Shown here one piece after another: positions 32,105 through 42,178 of a DNA stretch of 64,000 bases (the first letter of the stretch is position 1; every line of letters starts with the position of its first letter). The translations under genes were made by a program, and so were the position numbers. The stretch comes from Bacteroidales bacterium (GTDB taxonomy: Bacteria; Bacteroidota; Bacteroidia; Bacteroidales; F082), in contig JAUXMV010000046.1 in assembly GCA_030683155.1 (NCBI GenBank), positions 1 to 64,000 on the forward strand. Direction: 5' to 3'. The notes under the pieces were generated by a model that was not told where the DNA came from, ran no database searches, and saw nothing but the letters and a program-made list of their open reading frames with translations.

Positions 32105-32710
32105 ATGAAAACAATTACATTAAAAATTAATTTACTGATTGTCTTTCTGATAGTTGGTACTTCGTTGATGGGACAACAAACAGTCGAATCTGTAAATACA
32201 AAATCAGACCGAAAAATTCGGAAGGAATTCAAAAAGGAGCAAAAGCTCATTGAGCAAAATGAGAAGTTTGCAACGATTCTGCAGGCACTAAACGACAGTG
32301 CTTTTGTATTTGAAGCCAAAACTATTTCCTCCGGACGAGGCAGAACAAATCGTTTAGACGGAACCACAAGCTTTTTTGCTATTTTTGGTACTCAGGCAAC
32401 CATAAGAGTTGCAGCCGATGCATCACGTGGATTTTTTGGACAAAGTTCTGCAGGTCACTTATTAAATTATTCCATTTCACAAAAAAAATCTAAGAAACCA
32501 GTTGTGGTTAAAGGACGAATTGAACCGTTTAACTATATAGGTCAGGTGAGGTTTAATTTATCTGTTTTCAGTGATGGTAATGCTATCCTGGAAATAATTC
32601 CAGTTCAAGGAAGTGCTTACGCTATGGAAGGTATTGTTGTATTGCCCCAAAATTCAATCACTTACAGGGGAATACCGGTTATCAGGGATTTAAAGACGCC
32701 TGAAAAATAG
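32105..32710 (+). CDS. Exported DUF4251-like protein
   Basis: Starting at the ATG at 32105, a 201-residue exported protein with signal peptide ending at SLMGQ and a charged helix (KIRKEFKKEQKLIEQNEKF). The core is a beta domain: FVFEAKTISSGRGR, a short hydrophobic stretch FFAIFGTQATIRVAAD, and IEPFNYIGQVRFNLSVFSDG. This pattern fits the DUF4251 family of Bacteroidota, whose function is unknown. A terminator follows. Confidence 0.65.
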   Translation: MKTITLKINLLIVFLIVGTSLMGQQTVESVNTKSDRKIRKEFKKEQKLIEQNEKFATILQALNDSAFVFEAKTISSGRGRTNRLDGTTSFFAIFGTQATIRVAADASRGFFGQSSAGHLLNYSISQKKSKKPVVVKGRIEPFNYIGQVRFNLSVFSDGNAILEIIPVQGSAYAMEGIVVLPQNSITYRGIPVIRDLKTPEK

Positions 32711-32741
32711 ACTTGTTAATACTGAATAAGGTTAAAATAAA

Positions 32742-32767
32742 AAACCCGGAAAATTAATTCCGGGTTT
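32742..32767. terminator. Terminator between DUF4251-like gene and response regulator
   Basis: AAACCCGGAA (32742-32751) and TTCCGGGTTT (32758-32767) form a perfect 10-base stem with an AATTAA loop and flanking A/T. It lies between convergent genes. Confidence 0.9.
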
Positions 32768-32817
32768 ATTATTTTATTGATAATCAGGATTTTAAATTAA
32801 TAACACAAAATAATGTT

Positions 32818-33210
32818 TTACTTTATATTGTTATTAATTTTATCTTCAAGTTCAAATGGCTTATAAGGTTTGGCTAAAAAATCATCCATTCCTGCATCCA
32901 TACAGTTCTTTTTATCCTGATCCATTGCAAAAGCAGTTACAGCGATGATGGTAATGTGTTTACCCTGACCTTCCAATTCTTCTAATTGACGTATTGCACG
33001 TGTAGCCTCTATTCCATTCATTTCAGGCATTTGAATATCCATAAGAATCATGTCAAATGGTTTTTCTTTGAATTTCTCTACACCAATAAGTCCATTTGCC
33101 GCAATCTCAACTGTATGACCCATTTTTCGCAGCACGGCCATAGCAAACTTTTGGTTAAGTTCATTATCCTCAACCAAAAGCAATCTTAATGTTTGTTTTT
33201 CAATAGACAT
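32818..33210 (-). CDS. Stand-alone response regulator receiver
   Basis: A 130-residue CheY-like receiver. Acidic pocket residues appear in LLLVEDNELNQ, the phosphorylation site is Asp58 (ILMDIQMPEMNG), and the conserved lysine is in AKPYKPFE. There is no output domain. Its closest relatives are the C-terminal receivers of hybrid kinases. It lies downstream of the hybrid kinase at 33347-35779 on the same strand, so it may take phosphate from that kinase through a phosphorelay. The 136-base gap contains a promoter-like box and a palindrome. Confidence 0.92.
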   Translation of the reverse strand: MSIEKQTLRLLLVEDNELNQKFAMAVLRKMGHTVEIAANGLIGVEKFKEKPFDMILMDIQMPEMNGIEATRAIRQLEELEGQGKHITIIAVTAFAMDQDKKNCMDAGMDDFLAKPYKPFELEDKINNNIK

Positions 33211-33248
33211 GTGTGAATATAACCAATAATTAATTCATTATGTTTATC

Positions 33249-33306
33249 TTACAACAATCGTTGTAACCTTCCTTTAAAACCTTATTGCTTAATCAATGCA
33301 AATTTA
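33249..33306 (-). promoter_or_regulatory. Palindrome and -7-like box upstream of the response regulator
   Basis: TTACAACAATCGTTGTAA (33249-33266) is a palindrome with 7-base arms and a 4-base spacer. Further upstream on the minus strand is TAAATTTG (complement of 33299-33306), matching TAnnTTTG without a convincing -33 box. The palindrome would lie in the leader or just after the transcription start and could be an operator or an RNA hairpin. Confidence 0.4.
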
Positions 33307-33346
33307 CAATTTCAATCAATGAAATCCACATATCATAAAAATATTA

Positions 33347-35779
33347 TTATTTAGTCTCTTTTTTTTTTATAACGCTGCAGATTTCATCGAACAATTCTTT
33401 TCTATTCACAGGTTTGGAGACATATCCATCAAAGCCTGCCTCCAGTATTCTTTCTTTATCGCCAATCATGCCATAGGCAGTTTGAGCGATAAAAGGGATA
33501 CTCTTATATTCATTCATTTGTTCTTTAATACTCAGCATGAGCTTAATTCCATCCCATGGGGCCGGAAGATTTATGTCAAAAAGCATTATATCAAAGAGTT
33601 GCTGTTCCTTATACGAATCTGATACAATTCTTAAGGCATCATCTCCATCTCTAGCCTCAATTACTATTGCAACTTTTTGCATTATTTTAGTTAGAATTGT
33701 CCTGCTCGCTAAATCGTCTTCCAAAATAAGTACTTTTTTTCCTTTCAATAAAGTTTCAGCAGAATCATTTTCTATTTTTTCTTCTTTAGGAACGGTTTCA
33801 CTAATTAAAGGAAAGACAATTGTTATCTCTGTTCCGATAGATTTTTCCGATGTAATTTTGAAGCTACCACCCATTTTGTCAATCATTCTTTTTGCAAGAG
33901 GAATCCCAAGACCGGCACCCTGATATTGTCTTGTGTATCCAAGGCTCTCTTGTCTGAAAGCTTCAAAAATATGCGGAAGATAATTGCTGTCTATCCCTAT
34001 TCCGGAATCTTTAATGATAATGATTGCTTTGTTGTTTTCTTTATTGATTGAAACTGTAATTTTTATGAAACCTTTTTCCGTATACTTCACTGCATTATCA
34101 ACAAGTTCATTTATAACACGTGTTAAAGTTGGCTTATCTGCAGAAATATAAGAGGTTGTTATGTCCTTAACAATTTTAAGACCTTTATCATTGGCTCTGA
34201 ACTTGTTAGTTTCGATCACATTATCAACAATTTCAGAGAGTTCACAAGCTGTGAAATTCATTTCGATATCATTGGCTTCCAGTCTGCTAATATCAATGAT
34301 GTTATTTAACAGGTGAAGTAATCTTTCGCCACTTTTTTGTATCGAATTTGCGTATTCGTATAAGTCTGTATTCTCCAAAAGGGCAAGTTCAGTTTCAAGT
34401 AAACTGGAGAATCCAAGAATGCCGTTGAGCGGTGTTCGGATTTCATGACTCATATTTCCAAGAAAAGCATTCTTTAGAAAGTTTGCACGTTCAGCCTTTT
34501 GTAATGCGTCTTTTAGCTCTTCATCAATACGTTCTCTTTCGTGTATCTCATTCTTAAGTGTGTCAATTCTATCAGCAACCTGATTCTCAAGATCAGTATC
34601 CAAATGATTAACTTTGTTTTTCAACTCAAGTTTTTGATCTGCAATACTTGTAATTGCTTGAATCGTAAATTGTTTAAATGTCATTGTTTTACGAATCAAT
34701 AAAGCAGCCAAAACTACAAGTAATAGTGCCGAAAAAATTATTAAAACAAAACCAGTGTGTTTTTTTGTTTTAGTAGCTGGATTGAGCGAATCAAGCAACT
34801 GTACTATTTTTTCTTTTGTGCCTGAAATGGCAACCAAAAATGCTTGTTTTTTTTCAAAAATAACCTGATCAACTGAATTTGCTTTCATCAAAAACTCACT
34901 GGCGTTTTCAGGATTTTCAACTAAGAAAAAATTACCCAATAAAACAGCAGCATCTGATTTAAGAAACAAATTGGTTGTTGATTCTAGTTTCTGAGTAATT
35001 ATATCTGCCAGATTATTAATAACTTGATCACTTAAGTTAAGTGCTTTCGCAAGAAGAAATTGCTTTAAAAATATATCTAATTCAGCTTTTCCAATGTCAA
35101 CCGTTGTTTGTTTAAATAGTTCTGAAAATAAATTTTCAGCATCAACATATTTCCTTTCGTGAAATGATAACCTTATTAGTTCTATGTAGATATGATATTT
35201 CAATTGACTGGATAGATTTGATATACTTTCTTCAGTTATGACATCAGCATAAATTCTGGCTCTTTCAGAATTATTTTGATTGTTATAGATTCGAATTAAA
35301 TTATAAATAGCATGATATGAGATATTTACATCATTATAATTTTCACCGCTCTTTAGGATAATGCGCCACAAATCCAGAGATTCATCTGTCTTATTTATGT
35401 TTTCTAAGGCATTAGATTTTAATTGAAAAAGATATCTTTTCTCATTAAAACTTAATTGCAGGGAATCTGCTACTGCAATTGCGATGTCAGCAAAATTTAT
35501 ACAAGCTTCATTTTCATTAAAAACTGATAGTACTTCAGCTGTTAAAAAAGCATTGACAAATAATTCTTTGTTAAACTCTTTATTGAAGTCGCTGAAAAAG
35601 ATCGCGTTGAAAAATCTTTCTGGGGTCGCTGTATCTGCGAAATCATACTGGATATAATTCTTTTTTAGATATGCTGATTCTTGATCAAAAAACAGATTTC
35701 CCTGATTCGCTAATACATTTGAATTCATAGCGAAAGCGATGAAGAAAATTAATAAAAAACTAAAACGATTTGAATTCAT
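33347..35779 (-). CDS. Hybrid sensor histidine kinase/response regulator
   Basis: An 810-residue inner-membrane kinase. A signal peptide (about 1-25) leads into a periplasmic helical, TPR-like sensor (30-335). A membrane helix spans 342-363 and a coiled coil 380-440. The HisKA domain has H445 in NMSHEIRTPLNG. The ATPase domain has NELVDNAVKY, DSGIGI and GAGLGIPLAK. A C-terminal receiver has Asp735 (LFDINLPAPWDG) and Lys789. There is no DNA-binding output, so phosphate must pass on, for example via an Hpt protein. It lies 6 bases after the methyltransferase gene at the 3' end of the polysaccharide cluster. Confidence 0.93.
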   Translation of the reverse strand: MNSNRFSFLLIFFIAFAMNSNVLANQGNLFFDQESAYLKKNYIQYDFADTATPERFFNAIFFSDFNKEFNKELFVNAFLTAEVLSVFNENEACINFADIAIAVADSLQLSFNEKRYLFQLKSNALENINKTDESLDLWRIILKSGENYNDVNISYHAIYNLIRIYNNQNNSERARIYADVITEESISNLSSQLKYHIYIELIRLSFHERKYVDAENLFSELFKQTTVDIGKAELDIFLKQFLLAKALNLSDQVINNLADIITQKLESTTNLFLKSDAAVLLGNFFLVENPENASEFLMKANSVDQVIFEKKQAFLVAISGTKEKIVQLLDSLNPATKTKKHTGFVLIIFSALLLVVLAALLIRKTMTFKQFTIQAITSIADQKLELKNKVNHLDTDLENQVADRIDTLKNEIHERERIDEELKDALQKAERANFLKNAFLGNMSHEIRTPLNGILGFSSLLETELALLENTDLYEYANSIQKSGERLLHLLNNIIDISRLEANDIEMNFTACELSEIVDNVIETNKFRANDKGLKIVKDITTSYISADKPTLTRVINELVDNAVKYTEKGFIKITVSINKENNKAIIIIKDSGIGIDSNYLPHIFEAFRQESLGYTRQYQGAGLGIPLAKRMIDKMGGSFKITSEKSIGTEITIVFPLISETVPKEEKIENDSAETLLKGKKVLILEDDLASRTILTKIMQKVAIVIEARDGDDALRIVSDSYKEQQLFDIMLFDINLPAPWDGIKLMLSIKEQMNEYKSIPFIAQTAYGMIGDKERILEAGFDGYVSKPVNRKELFDEICSVIKKKETK

Positions 35780-35785
35780 TGTTTT

Positions 35786-36610
35786 TTATACTTGTTTTGT
35801 TACAACAAATATAACTTCTTTTGGATTGATAGAAATAGATAGTAAGTATTTTTCATCAAAACCGAGCATATTAGGCTCAACTATTTGAACTTCAAATCCA
35901 TTGCTTTTAAGTCGTTCGGGATAATCACGTCCATAAAGCCTTACATGATCAAACTGACCAAAATATTTCTCTCTATCCTCAACAGATGTAATTGATAAAT
36001 CTTCGTAGGTTTTTTCCAGAATTGGCGACCATGGAACCTGTAAAATCCCTTTACCGCCGGGCTTGAGTATCCGATAAATTTCGCGCATAGCCTTTTGATC
36101 AGCTTCAATATGTTCGAGTACATGGTTACAAATAACAAGATCAAAACTTTCATTGTCAAAAGGAATCGCCAATAAATCAAAAAGTCTTACATCTGAATTG
36201 TAATAAAAACCCTCATGGTATTTCACACCCTGAATGTATTTATTTAGCAATTCGCTTTTGCTTTTTTGGAGCCAACTATATAAAGCTGGTTCCGGAGCAA
36301 TGTGCAAAAGTGCATCAGACGGCAGAAAATCAAATTCTTTGCTTATCAATAAAGCGTGAATCAATCTGTCGCGATCGGTAGAAGCGCAGCCCGGACAAAT
36401 ATTATCATTTCGGCGACCCGCACCTATAATCTGCATTTCGGTAATGACAGGCAAATCAAACCCGCCAGAGAAAAATCTCCTGTATGAATGGCCACATAAT
36501 GGACAATAATGTTTTTTACCACTGTAATAGATGCCCCGGATAGTTAACTTCAGATTTCTAAGTACATATCCAAGCTTAGCAGGAATAAATTTTTTAGCCA
36601 GTGCATTCAT
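35786..36610 (-). CDS. Zinc-ribbon SAM-dependent methyltransferase
   Basis: A 274-residue protein. The N-terminal part carries CPLC (36-39) and CPGC (72-75), a four-cysteine zinc-ribbon-like site. This is followed by a class I methyltransferase fold in which motif I is atypical (LLHIAPEPALYSWL) while FDLVICNHVLEHIEADQKAM and LKPGGKGILQVPW are typical. Similar proteins occur in polysaccharide loci, where they may methylate a sugar. It follows the beta-helix gene by 4 bases. Confidence 0.82.
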   Translation of the reverse strand: MNALAKKFIPAKLGYVLRNLKLTIRGIYYSGKKHYCPLCGHSYRRFFSGGFDLPVITEMQIIGAGRRNDNICPGCASTDRDRLIHALLISKEFDFLPSDALLHIAPEPALYSWLQKSKSELLNKYIQGVKYHEGFYYNSDVRLFDLLAIPFDNESFDLVICNHVLEHIEADQKAMREIYRILKPGGKGILQVPWSPILEKTYEDLSITSVEDREKYFGQFDHVRLYGRDYPERLKSNGFEVQIVEPNMLGFDEKYLLSISINPKEVIFVVTKQV

Positions 36611-36614
36611 AATT

Positions 36615-38264
36615 TCATTGCTTTATTACCGAAAAATGACCTGATACACTACCACTTGTAGATCGGATTGCAAATATATACATTCCAGAATACCAGTTTT
36701 TTACATCAACTTCAAAAATTGTTTCATCCAAATTGGAGTAGACTATTTCCGATTGGTAAATCATTTTTCCATCAACGGATGTTATCAAAAGTTGTATAGT
36801 TTGTGGTGGTACCTTCACCGAAATAAAGACGTTCTCAGATGCTGGAACCGGGTAAACTTTCGTTTGGATTTTGATATTTTTCTCCTGTAAGTTTGCATAA
36901 GGATCTTGTGATTCAAAGGCGCCAATATCGTAACCAGAGTTATGAGGCCGTGGTCTGTTCAGTAAATCAAAGGAAACAGCATTCAGGCCTGCAAAAAAAC
37001 CATTATTTACAGCAGGAGAGGAGGGTCTCAGATCGAAATTATCAATTGTAGCATTCAAGAATTGAATATCATTTGGTTGCTCAGTAAAAAGATTGTTTCT
37101 AATTGAGAAAAGATTTTCCGATATCTCAGTATTAAAGTAAGCGCTGTTTCCTGTTGTAGAAAAATTACCTGGATTTGTTATTATATTATTGAATACCAGA
37201 TTGTTAGTTGTATTAGAGTTGAAAAATCTTATTCCTGTTGATTTAGGGTTAATAATTGTGTTGTGCATCAGATGAAGCACTGCAGCTGCTCCATCGGGTG
37301 AATTTCCAATAAAGATACCGTGCCTTGACAAATTTGGGTTAGCGGGTTGAAATGTTTTCCCGGCTCTTACAATGAGATTGTTATACAATTTCATGGTTCC
37401 AAAGCCAAACACATCGATTCCATCTCCTTTACCATCATAAATCTGATTGTTATAACAATCGCAGTTTGAGCCACCTCCAATGAGGATACCTGACATTTGA
37501 TTGTGCGTTTCCCTGTATGAATCGTAGCGAATAACATTATTAAAAATCCTGCAATTTAAAGGTGCAGAACTCACCTGAATTCCATCCCAGCCGGTTCGTT
37601 CAATTATGTTGTTATAGATTTCTACACCATGTACAAAATGAGGAAAAACTGTAGTATCACAATCAGGAAGGTATTGACCTGTAAATTTTGAACTTCCAAT
37701 ATAAAAGCCTTCATCTTCAATATCATGAAGATAACAATCATGAATACTGATATTGTACATGGTAAATTTATCCCGCGTGCTTACAAAAGTACAATTTGGG
37801 TCTGTTTTAGCATAAATTCCACCTAAAGCTGTGTTTGCAATTTCAATAAAAGCAATCTCAATATTGGTACTCAGGTCGTCGACACTAATTCCGGCTCCAT
37901 TTCCAACGCGATTTATTTTTATTCCATAAGGTTGATTTGTTGAAGTCGTTCCTATAAACTTGACATGCCGGCATCCTGAAAATTTCACACCATAAAAATG
38001 ATCAGTGTCGATAACAGATTGAGAGTTTCTGTTGATAATCACAACTGGTTGGTTGGCAGTGCCTATAATATTTTTGAATAACAGATATGAACGCAGGCCT
38101 CCGCTGATACAAATTGTATCTCCGGGAAGGATGTTGACTCCTTCAACAATATTTACAGAATTCGGAACTATATGAGCACAAGACTTTTGTGCCAACGATT
38201 TTATAACTACAAAAGGTCCAGCCAGTAAAAAAACAATTACAACAATAATTTTCTGAAATTTCAT
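36615..38264 (-). CDS. Secreted right-handed beta-helix protein with T9SS sorting domain
   Basis: A 549-residue exported protein: signal peptide (about 1-25), then a parallel beta-helix with many Asn-rich rungs (VEIYNNIIERTGWDGIQV, CRIFNNVIRYDS, LYNNLIVRAGKT). The end has the type A sorting domain (VYPVPASENVFIS ... WYSGMYIFAI). Beta-helix proteins in polysaccharide loci are often lyases, epimerases or binding proteins; no catalytic residues can be assigned here. It would be displayed outside the cell, perhaps trimming or holding the polymer made by this cluster. Confidence 0.83.
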   Translation of the reverse strand: MKFQKIIVVIVFLLAGPFVVIKSLAQKSCAHIVPNSVNIVEGVNILPGDTICISGGLRSYLLFKNIIGTANQPVVIINRNSQSVIDTDHFYGVKFSGCRHVKFIGTTSTNQPYGIKINRVGNGAGISVDDLSTNIEIAFIEIANTALGGIYAKTDPNCTFVSTRDKFTMYNISIHDCYLHDIEDEGFYIGSSKFTGQYLPDCDTTVFPHFVHGVEIYNNIIERTGWDGIQVSSAPLNCRIFNNVIRYDSYRETHNQMSGILIGGGSNCDCYNNQIYDGKGDGIDVFGFGTMKLYNNLIVRAGKTFQPANPNLSRHGIFIGNSPDGAAAVLHLMHNTIINPKSTGIRFFNSNTTNNLVFNNIITNPGNFSTTGNSAYFNTEISENLFSIRNNLFTEQPNDIQFLNATIDNFDLRPSSPAVNNGFFAGLNAVSFDLLNRPRPHNSGYDIGAFESQDPYANLQEKNIKIQTKVYPVPASENVFISVKVPPQTIQLLITSVDGKMIYQSEIVYSNLDETIFEVDVKNWYSGMYIFAIRSTSGSVSGHFSVIKQ

Positions 38265-38288
38265 GACTGAATTAATTTTGGCATGGCT

Positions 38289-39482
38289 TTAACTTCCTCT
38301 TTTTGCTCTTTCCCAATTGACCGATTGACTTCCCTTGAAATACCTCTTCATGCCCATAAGCACGGCGAGGTTCATTATCATAAAGTAATAAGGGATGAAC
38401 AATATTTTGATTTTAATTGCTTTATTTTCTAAGTACCATCCTAAAAAAGCCATGATGTAAAAAAGTATCTGGGCATAAAAAAGCCAAACAAAAAGATCAG
38501 AAAAGTTTGAATAACCGGCTTGGATAAAAAGAAACAAATTGATTAATAACAACAAGGGTAGCGCTATAGGAGCAATCGTCCAGCGAAGTACTCTGTGCGA
38601 AATGTATTGAAAACTCAGCATTCCATACTTGAAAATATTCAATAAGGGACTTAATCTGATAATACTTTGAATACCACCGGCAGCAATCCTGACTTTTCGC
38701 TTAAGTTCTTCTTTCACATTGGCAGAAGAAGTTTCGATTGCGTAGGCCTCCGGGTCATATTGAATCGTATATCCATTCATTGCAACGCGCAAGGAGATGA
38801 TAAAGTCGTCAAGAAGTGTATCTTTTTCAACTTCTTGAAAGAGTTCTGTCCGAATTGCAAAAAGTTCACCTGCTGCACCTACGACAGAATAAAGTTCTGC
38901 ATCCCATTTCTTAAGTTTTGACTCATACTTCCAATAAATACCTTCTGTTCCTGCAGCTGAGTCTTTTTCTTTATTGTAAATCCTTTTTTCACCAGAAACG
39001 CAACCAACTTTTGGATTGCTGAACATATTAACGATGCGGCGTATACTTTCTTTTCCCAGCATAGTGTTTCCATCAGAAAATATCACCAGAGGGGTTTTGA
39101 CAAATTGCATTCCTCTGTTCATTGCTCCGATTTTTCCACCACGTGCAGGTGTATGATAGACCTCAACTCCTTGCGAAGCATATTTTTGGAGCATCTCAGG
39201 TGTGCCGTCATTTGATCCGTCAGTGACCCAAACCTGCCTTACCTTTTCCTGCGGATATTCGAGACTGAATGAGTTCTGAACCTTGGCATCTACATAGTCT
39301 TTTTCATTATATGCAGCTACAAATAAAGTTACATCAGGTTCATATTCATTGTTTTGAACTACTTTAGTTTTTGTAAAAAGTCTTTTTAATTTCACCAAAA
39401 CAAACAAAACGATACCATATCCAAGGTAGGCGTAGAAAACAAAGAAGAGTAATATCCAAAAAATAACTTTTAGTGTAAGCAT
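38289..39482 (-). CDS. Membrane glycosyltransferase family 2
   Basis: A 397-residue GT2 enzyme with an N-terminal membrane helix (residues 4-30) and several C-terminal helices. The catalytic domain has TLFVAAYNEKDYV, VTDGSNDGTPEML, IFSDGNTML (metal-binding DxN) and LLDDFIISLRVAMNGY (acceptor acid). The RKVRIAAGG segment stands where processive synthases carry QxxRW, so this one may be non-processive. The start is 1 base from the FkbM stop, so the genes are tightly coupled. Confidence 0.88.
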   Translation of the reverse strand: MLTLKVIFWILLFFVFYAYLGYGIVLFVLVKLKRLFTKTKVVQNNEYEPDVTLFVAAYNEKDYVDAKVQNSFSLEYPQEKVRQVWVTDGSNDGTPEMLQKYASQGVEVYHTPARGGKIGAMNRGMQFVKTPLVIFSDGNTMLGKESIRRIVNMFSNPKVGCVSGEKRIYNKEKDSAAGTEGIYWKYESKLKKWDAELYSVVGAAGELFAIRTELFQEVEKDTLLDDFIISLRVAMNGYTIQYDPEAYAIETSSANVKEELKRKVRIAAGGIQSIIRLSPLLNIFKYGMLSFQYISHRVLRWTIAPIALPLLLLINLFLFIQAGYSNFSDLFVWLFYAQILFYIMAFLGWYLENKAIKIKILFIPYYFMIMNLAVLMGMKRYFKGSQSVNWERAKRGS

Positions 39483-39483
39483 A

Positions 39484-40293
39484 TCATTTGTTATTTAAAT
39501 TTTGAATTTTGCGGGCAGCGAAATTTAGTGAGTCAACAGGAAGATATTCGAAAACGGCAAATTGATTAAGGATACTTTTCAATTTTTCCTCCCCTGAATG
39601 TACACTTTCCATAACGATAAACAGTTCGCTGCAGTTTTTTATGAAATTCTCTGCTCCTTCAAGAACTTCCGCTTCCATACCCTCAACATCGATTTTCATC
39701 AAGATCCGATCTTTTTCATCAAGATTCATTTTACCCATCATTTCATCCAATCTGATAAGCTGAATTTCTGTTGAAATGCTTCTCTTTTCAGCTTCTTCGG
39801 TTTCGGCTTGAACTGTTCCAATGTGTGAAGCACCAGTATTCAAAGGATCGAATGCAAAAGCGGCCTTCGTGTTTTCATTGTTTAAACCCAAATTATATGT
39901 TGTGGTATGTTTCTCAAGATTGTTTAATAAAATATTAATATTTAGTGCTTTAAAGTTTTCATAAGCTGGTTCAAAGGAATATGTTCTCAAACCTTTTCCG
40001 GCAAGCATGATGGTGTAGGTGCCAATATTTGCCCCGACATCAATAAAAACATTATAATTTTTATAATGCTGATTAAAAATCGTTTTTACATTCCATTCAT
40101 ATGCGTAATTTCCAAACTGAAAATCGAGTGTTCCATGGCGATGAAGGAAATACCCAAGTTTGCCTCTGAAAATACGGGTTTCAATAAACGACTTACCAGT
40201 TAAGATATAAAAGATAGAAGCTAAAACAAGTCTGATTTGACCGTACTGTAAAAAGTCTTTGAAGTAGCGAATGAAAGTTTTTATTTTGTGCAT
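39484..40293 (-). CDS. FkbM-family methyltransferase
   Basis: A 269-residue SAM-dependent O-methyltransferase with the motif I sequence FIDVGANIGTYTIMLA, the acidic end of strand 2 (YSFEPAYENFK), and DRILMKIDVEGMEAEVLEGA, the hallmark of FkbM proteins. It probably methylates a sugar hydroxyl of the polymer or lipid-linked repeat. It is located between the acyltransferase and a GT2 gene. Confidence 0.88.
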   Translation of the reverse strand: MHKIKTFIRYFKDFLQYGQIRLVLASIFYILTGKSFIETRIFRGKLGYFLHRHGTLDFQFGNYAYEWNVKTIFNQHYKNYNVFIDVGANIGTYTIMLAGKGLRTYSFEPAYENFKALNINILLNNLEKHTTTYNLGLNNENTKAAFAFDPLNTGASHIGTVQAETEEAEKRSISTEIQLIRLDEMMGKMNLDEKDRILMKIDVEGMEAEVLEGAENFIKNCSELFIVMESVHSGEEKLKSILNQFAVFEYLPVDSLNFAARKIQNLNNK

Positions 40294-40316
40294 TAGTAAT
40301 AAAGTGTTAGTAAATT

Positions 40317-40934
40317 TTATTCAGGTTTAGTCCAACTTTTATTTTCAAAGTTATATTGTCTTAAAATTTTTGCAGGATTTCCACCTACAACACTATAGGG
40401 AGGAACAGTCTTGGTTACCACGCTTCCGGCAGCAATAACAGAATGCTTTCCTATGGTTACACCCGCAGTAATTACTGCATTTGCACCTATCCAAACTTCA
40501 TCTTCAATAACAATTTGCTTGGTTTCGACAGGTTGTAAGCTTGGTGGAATTTCAATATCACGGTATCCATGATTCAAGCCTGATGCAACAATATTTTGAG
40601 CAAACATAATGTCATTTCCAACTTTAACAGGTCCAATGAGCACGCAGCCAAGGCCAATCCGTGTGCGATCGCCGATAACAACGTCTCCTACACCATTATT
40701 AACAGTGCTGAAGTCTTCGATAGTGGAATCTTTTCCAATTTCAAAATAGTTGAAAGGCAAAACATCCATACGTGTTCGTCTGCGGATAAGGGAGCCTTTA
40801 CCTTTTTTATGTTTTAAAGGATTGAGAAATAGTTTTACCCACAATCTTGGTCTGGCCTGATTTTTTGGCATAAGCATCCACAAAACAATTTTTTTTAATC
40901 GTGGCGATGCTTTAATTTTTTCTGTAATACTCAT
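40317..40934 (-). CDS. Left-handed beta-helix acyltransferase
   Basis: A 205-residue hexapeptide-repeat acetyltransferase of the WbbJ/maltose O-acetyltransferase type. Repeats such as [39 protein letters not shown] and [16 protein letters not shown] form the helix, and GLNHGYRD contains the likely catalytic histidine. It would acetylate a sugar of the polysaccharide. The gene lies 4 bases after the neighbouring GT. Confidence 0.9.
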   Translation of the reverse strand: MSITEKIKASPRLKKIVLWMLMPKNQARPRLWVKLFLNPLKHKKGKGSLIRRRTRMDVLPFNYFEIGKDSTIEDFSTVNNGVGDVVIGDRTRIGLGCVLIGPVKVGNDIMFAQNIVASGLNHGYRDIEIPPSLQPVETKQIVIEDEVWIGANAVITAGVTIGKHSVIAAGSVVTKTVPPYSVVGGNPAKILRQYNFENKSWTKPE

Positions 40935-40938
40935 ATCC

Positions 40939-42144
40939 TTATTCTAGAGGTTTTTGCATGACAAAGATCATCCTGTCATAAATTTCCTTTACATTGTTTT
41001 CCCAGGTATGCGCTCTGGCAAAGTTTTCTCTGGCAGCTTCAAGTTCTGGCGTATTTTCTGAAAGAGCCTTTTCGACCAACATCAAATAGTCTTCTTTTGT
41101 TTCAGCCAGATACGTGTGCTCACTAAAAACATCCATTGCTTTGGTAAGTGTGGCGACTGTTGGTTTACCCATTGCCAGGTATTCATCGATTTTGCGGGGA
41201 TAATTTCCAATAGTAACTTCGTTCAGCTTTTGTGGATTAAGTGCAACATCAAATGGAAAAAGATAGGAAGGTAGTTCTTCCATTTTCTTAGATCCAAGGA
41301 AATGAACATTTGAAATCTGGTGAAGTTCACTGTTTTTGAACGCCTCATCTTCCGGTCCAACAAGTACAATCTGCCACTGAGGACGCTGCTTTGCCAGATA
41401 GACTAAAACATCAATATCGAGTCTGAGTGAAAACAATGCACCAATGTAACCGATGATAGGTTTCTGTATCGTCGCAATATCCTCCGGCACTTTCTGAATG
41501 AGATTTTTGTCAAAAAGACTCACATCACATCCTTGTCCTACATAATATGAATGCTGGTTAAACTTGCGTGCATGATCTGCAAGGTAGGTGGAATTACCAA
41601 CAACAAGATCTGATTTTCTCATCAATTCGGCTTCGATTCTGATGCCTTGTTTCTTCCAAAAATCTACAGCAATAAGGTTATCGCGTGTATAGTATATGTA
41701 GAGTTCTGGCTGAAGCATTTCTTTCAGGTAAAAGCCTCTGAACATATCGCTATCATTGAAAATAAAGTAGTTGTGAAAACCAAGTTTTGCAACGGCTTTT
41801 TTTATCTCTCGGGCAAAACGCTTGTTATTGATTTTGTTGAAAAAATCAAAAAGGCCGTCGAATGGTAGCTGACTGATAGATTCAAGTGTTGTTTTTGGAT
41901 AAAGGTTCCACATGTTTTCAGAAACCTGAATTAAATCTGGTTCAAGGCCTTTGTTGATCCGCATTCTTTTTTGGATCAAAGGATCATCTTTTTCCCTTAT
42001 TTTTGTTAGCCTGTCGAGTGGGTAGTTAACATATAAAACCCTGTTGTGACGGGCAATTTCGTGAGCAATGTTGATGCAGTTACTGCCAATACGGCTATCC
42101 AGAGCCTGCAATCCAATAACGATGAAGTCGCGGTTTTTTATCAT
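40939..42144 (-). CDS. GT-B glycosyltransferase
   Basis: A 401-residue cytoplasmic glycosyltransferase of the GT4-like superfamily. The N-terminal half ([14 protein letters not shown] ... [14 protein letters not shown]) binds acceptor. The C-terminal half has the nucleotide-sugar region [19 protein letters not shown] and ends with [12 protein letters not shown], typical of group 1 enzymes, though the EX7E pair is not clear. Sugar specificity is unknown. Confidence 0.82.
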   Translation of the reverse strand: MIKNRDFIVIGLQALDSRIGSNCINIAHEIARHNRVLYVNYPLDRLTKIREKDDPLIQKRMRINKGLEPDLIQVSENMWNLYPKTTLESISQLPFDGLFDFFNKINNKRFAREIKKAVAKLGFHNYFIFNDSDMFRGFYLKEMLQPELYIYYTRDNLIAVDFWKKQGIRIEAELMRKSDLVVGNSTYLADHARKFNQHSYYVGQGCDVSLFDKNLIQKVPEDIATIQKPIIGYIGALFSLRLDIDVLVYLAKQRPQWQIVLVGPEDEAFKNSELHQISNVHFLGSKKMEELPSYLFPFDVALNPQKLNEVTIGNYPRKIDEYLAMGKPTVATLTKAMDVFSEHTYLAETKEDYLMLVEKALSENTPELEAARENFARAHTWENNVKEIYDRMIFVMQKPLE

Positions 42145-42178
42145 TGCTTTTTGGTTTTGGTAATCAAATATAGAATAA

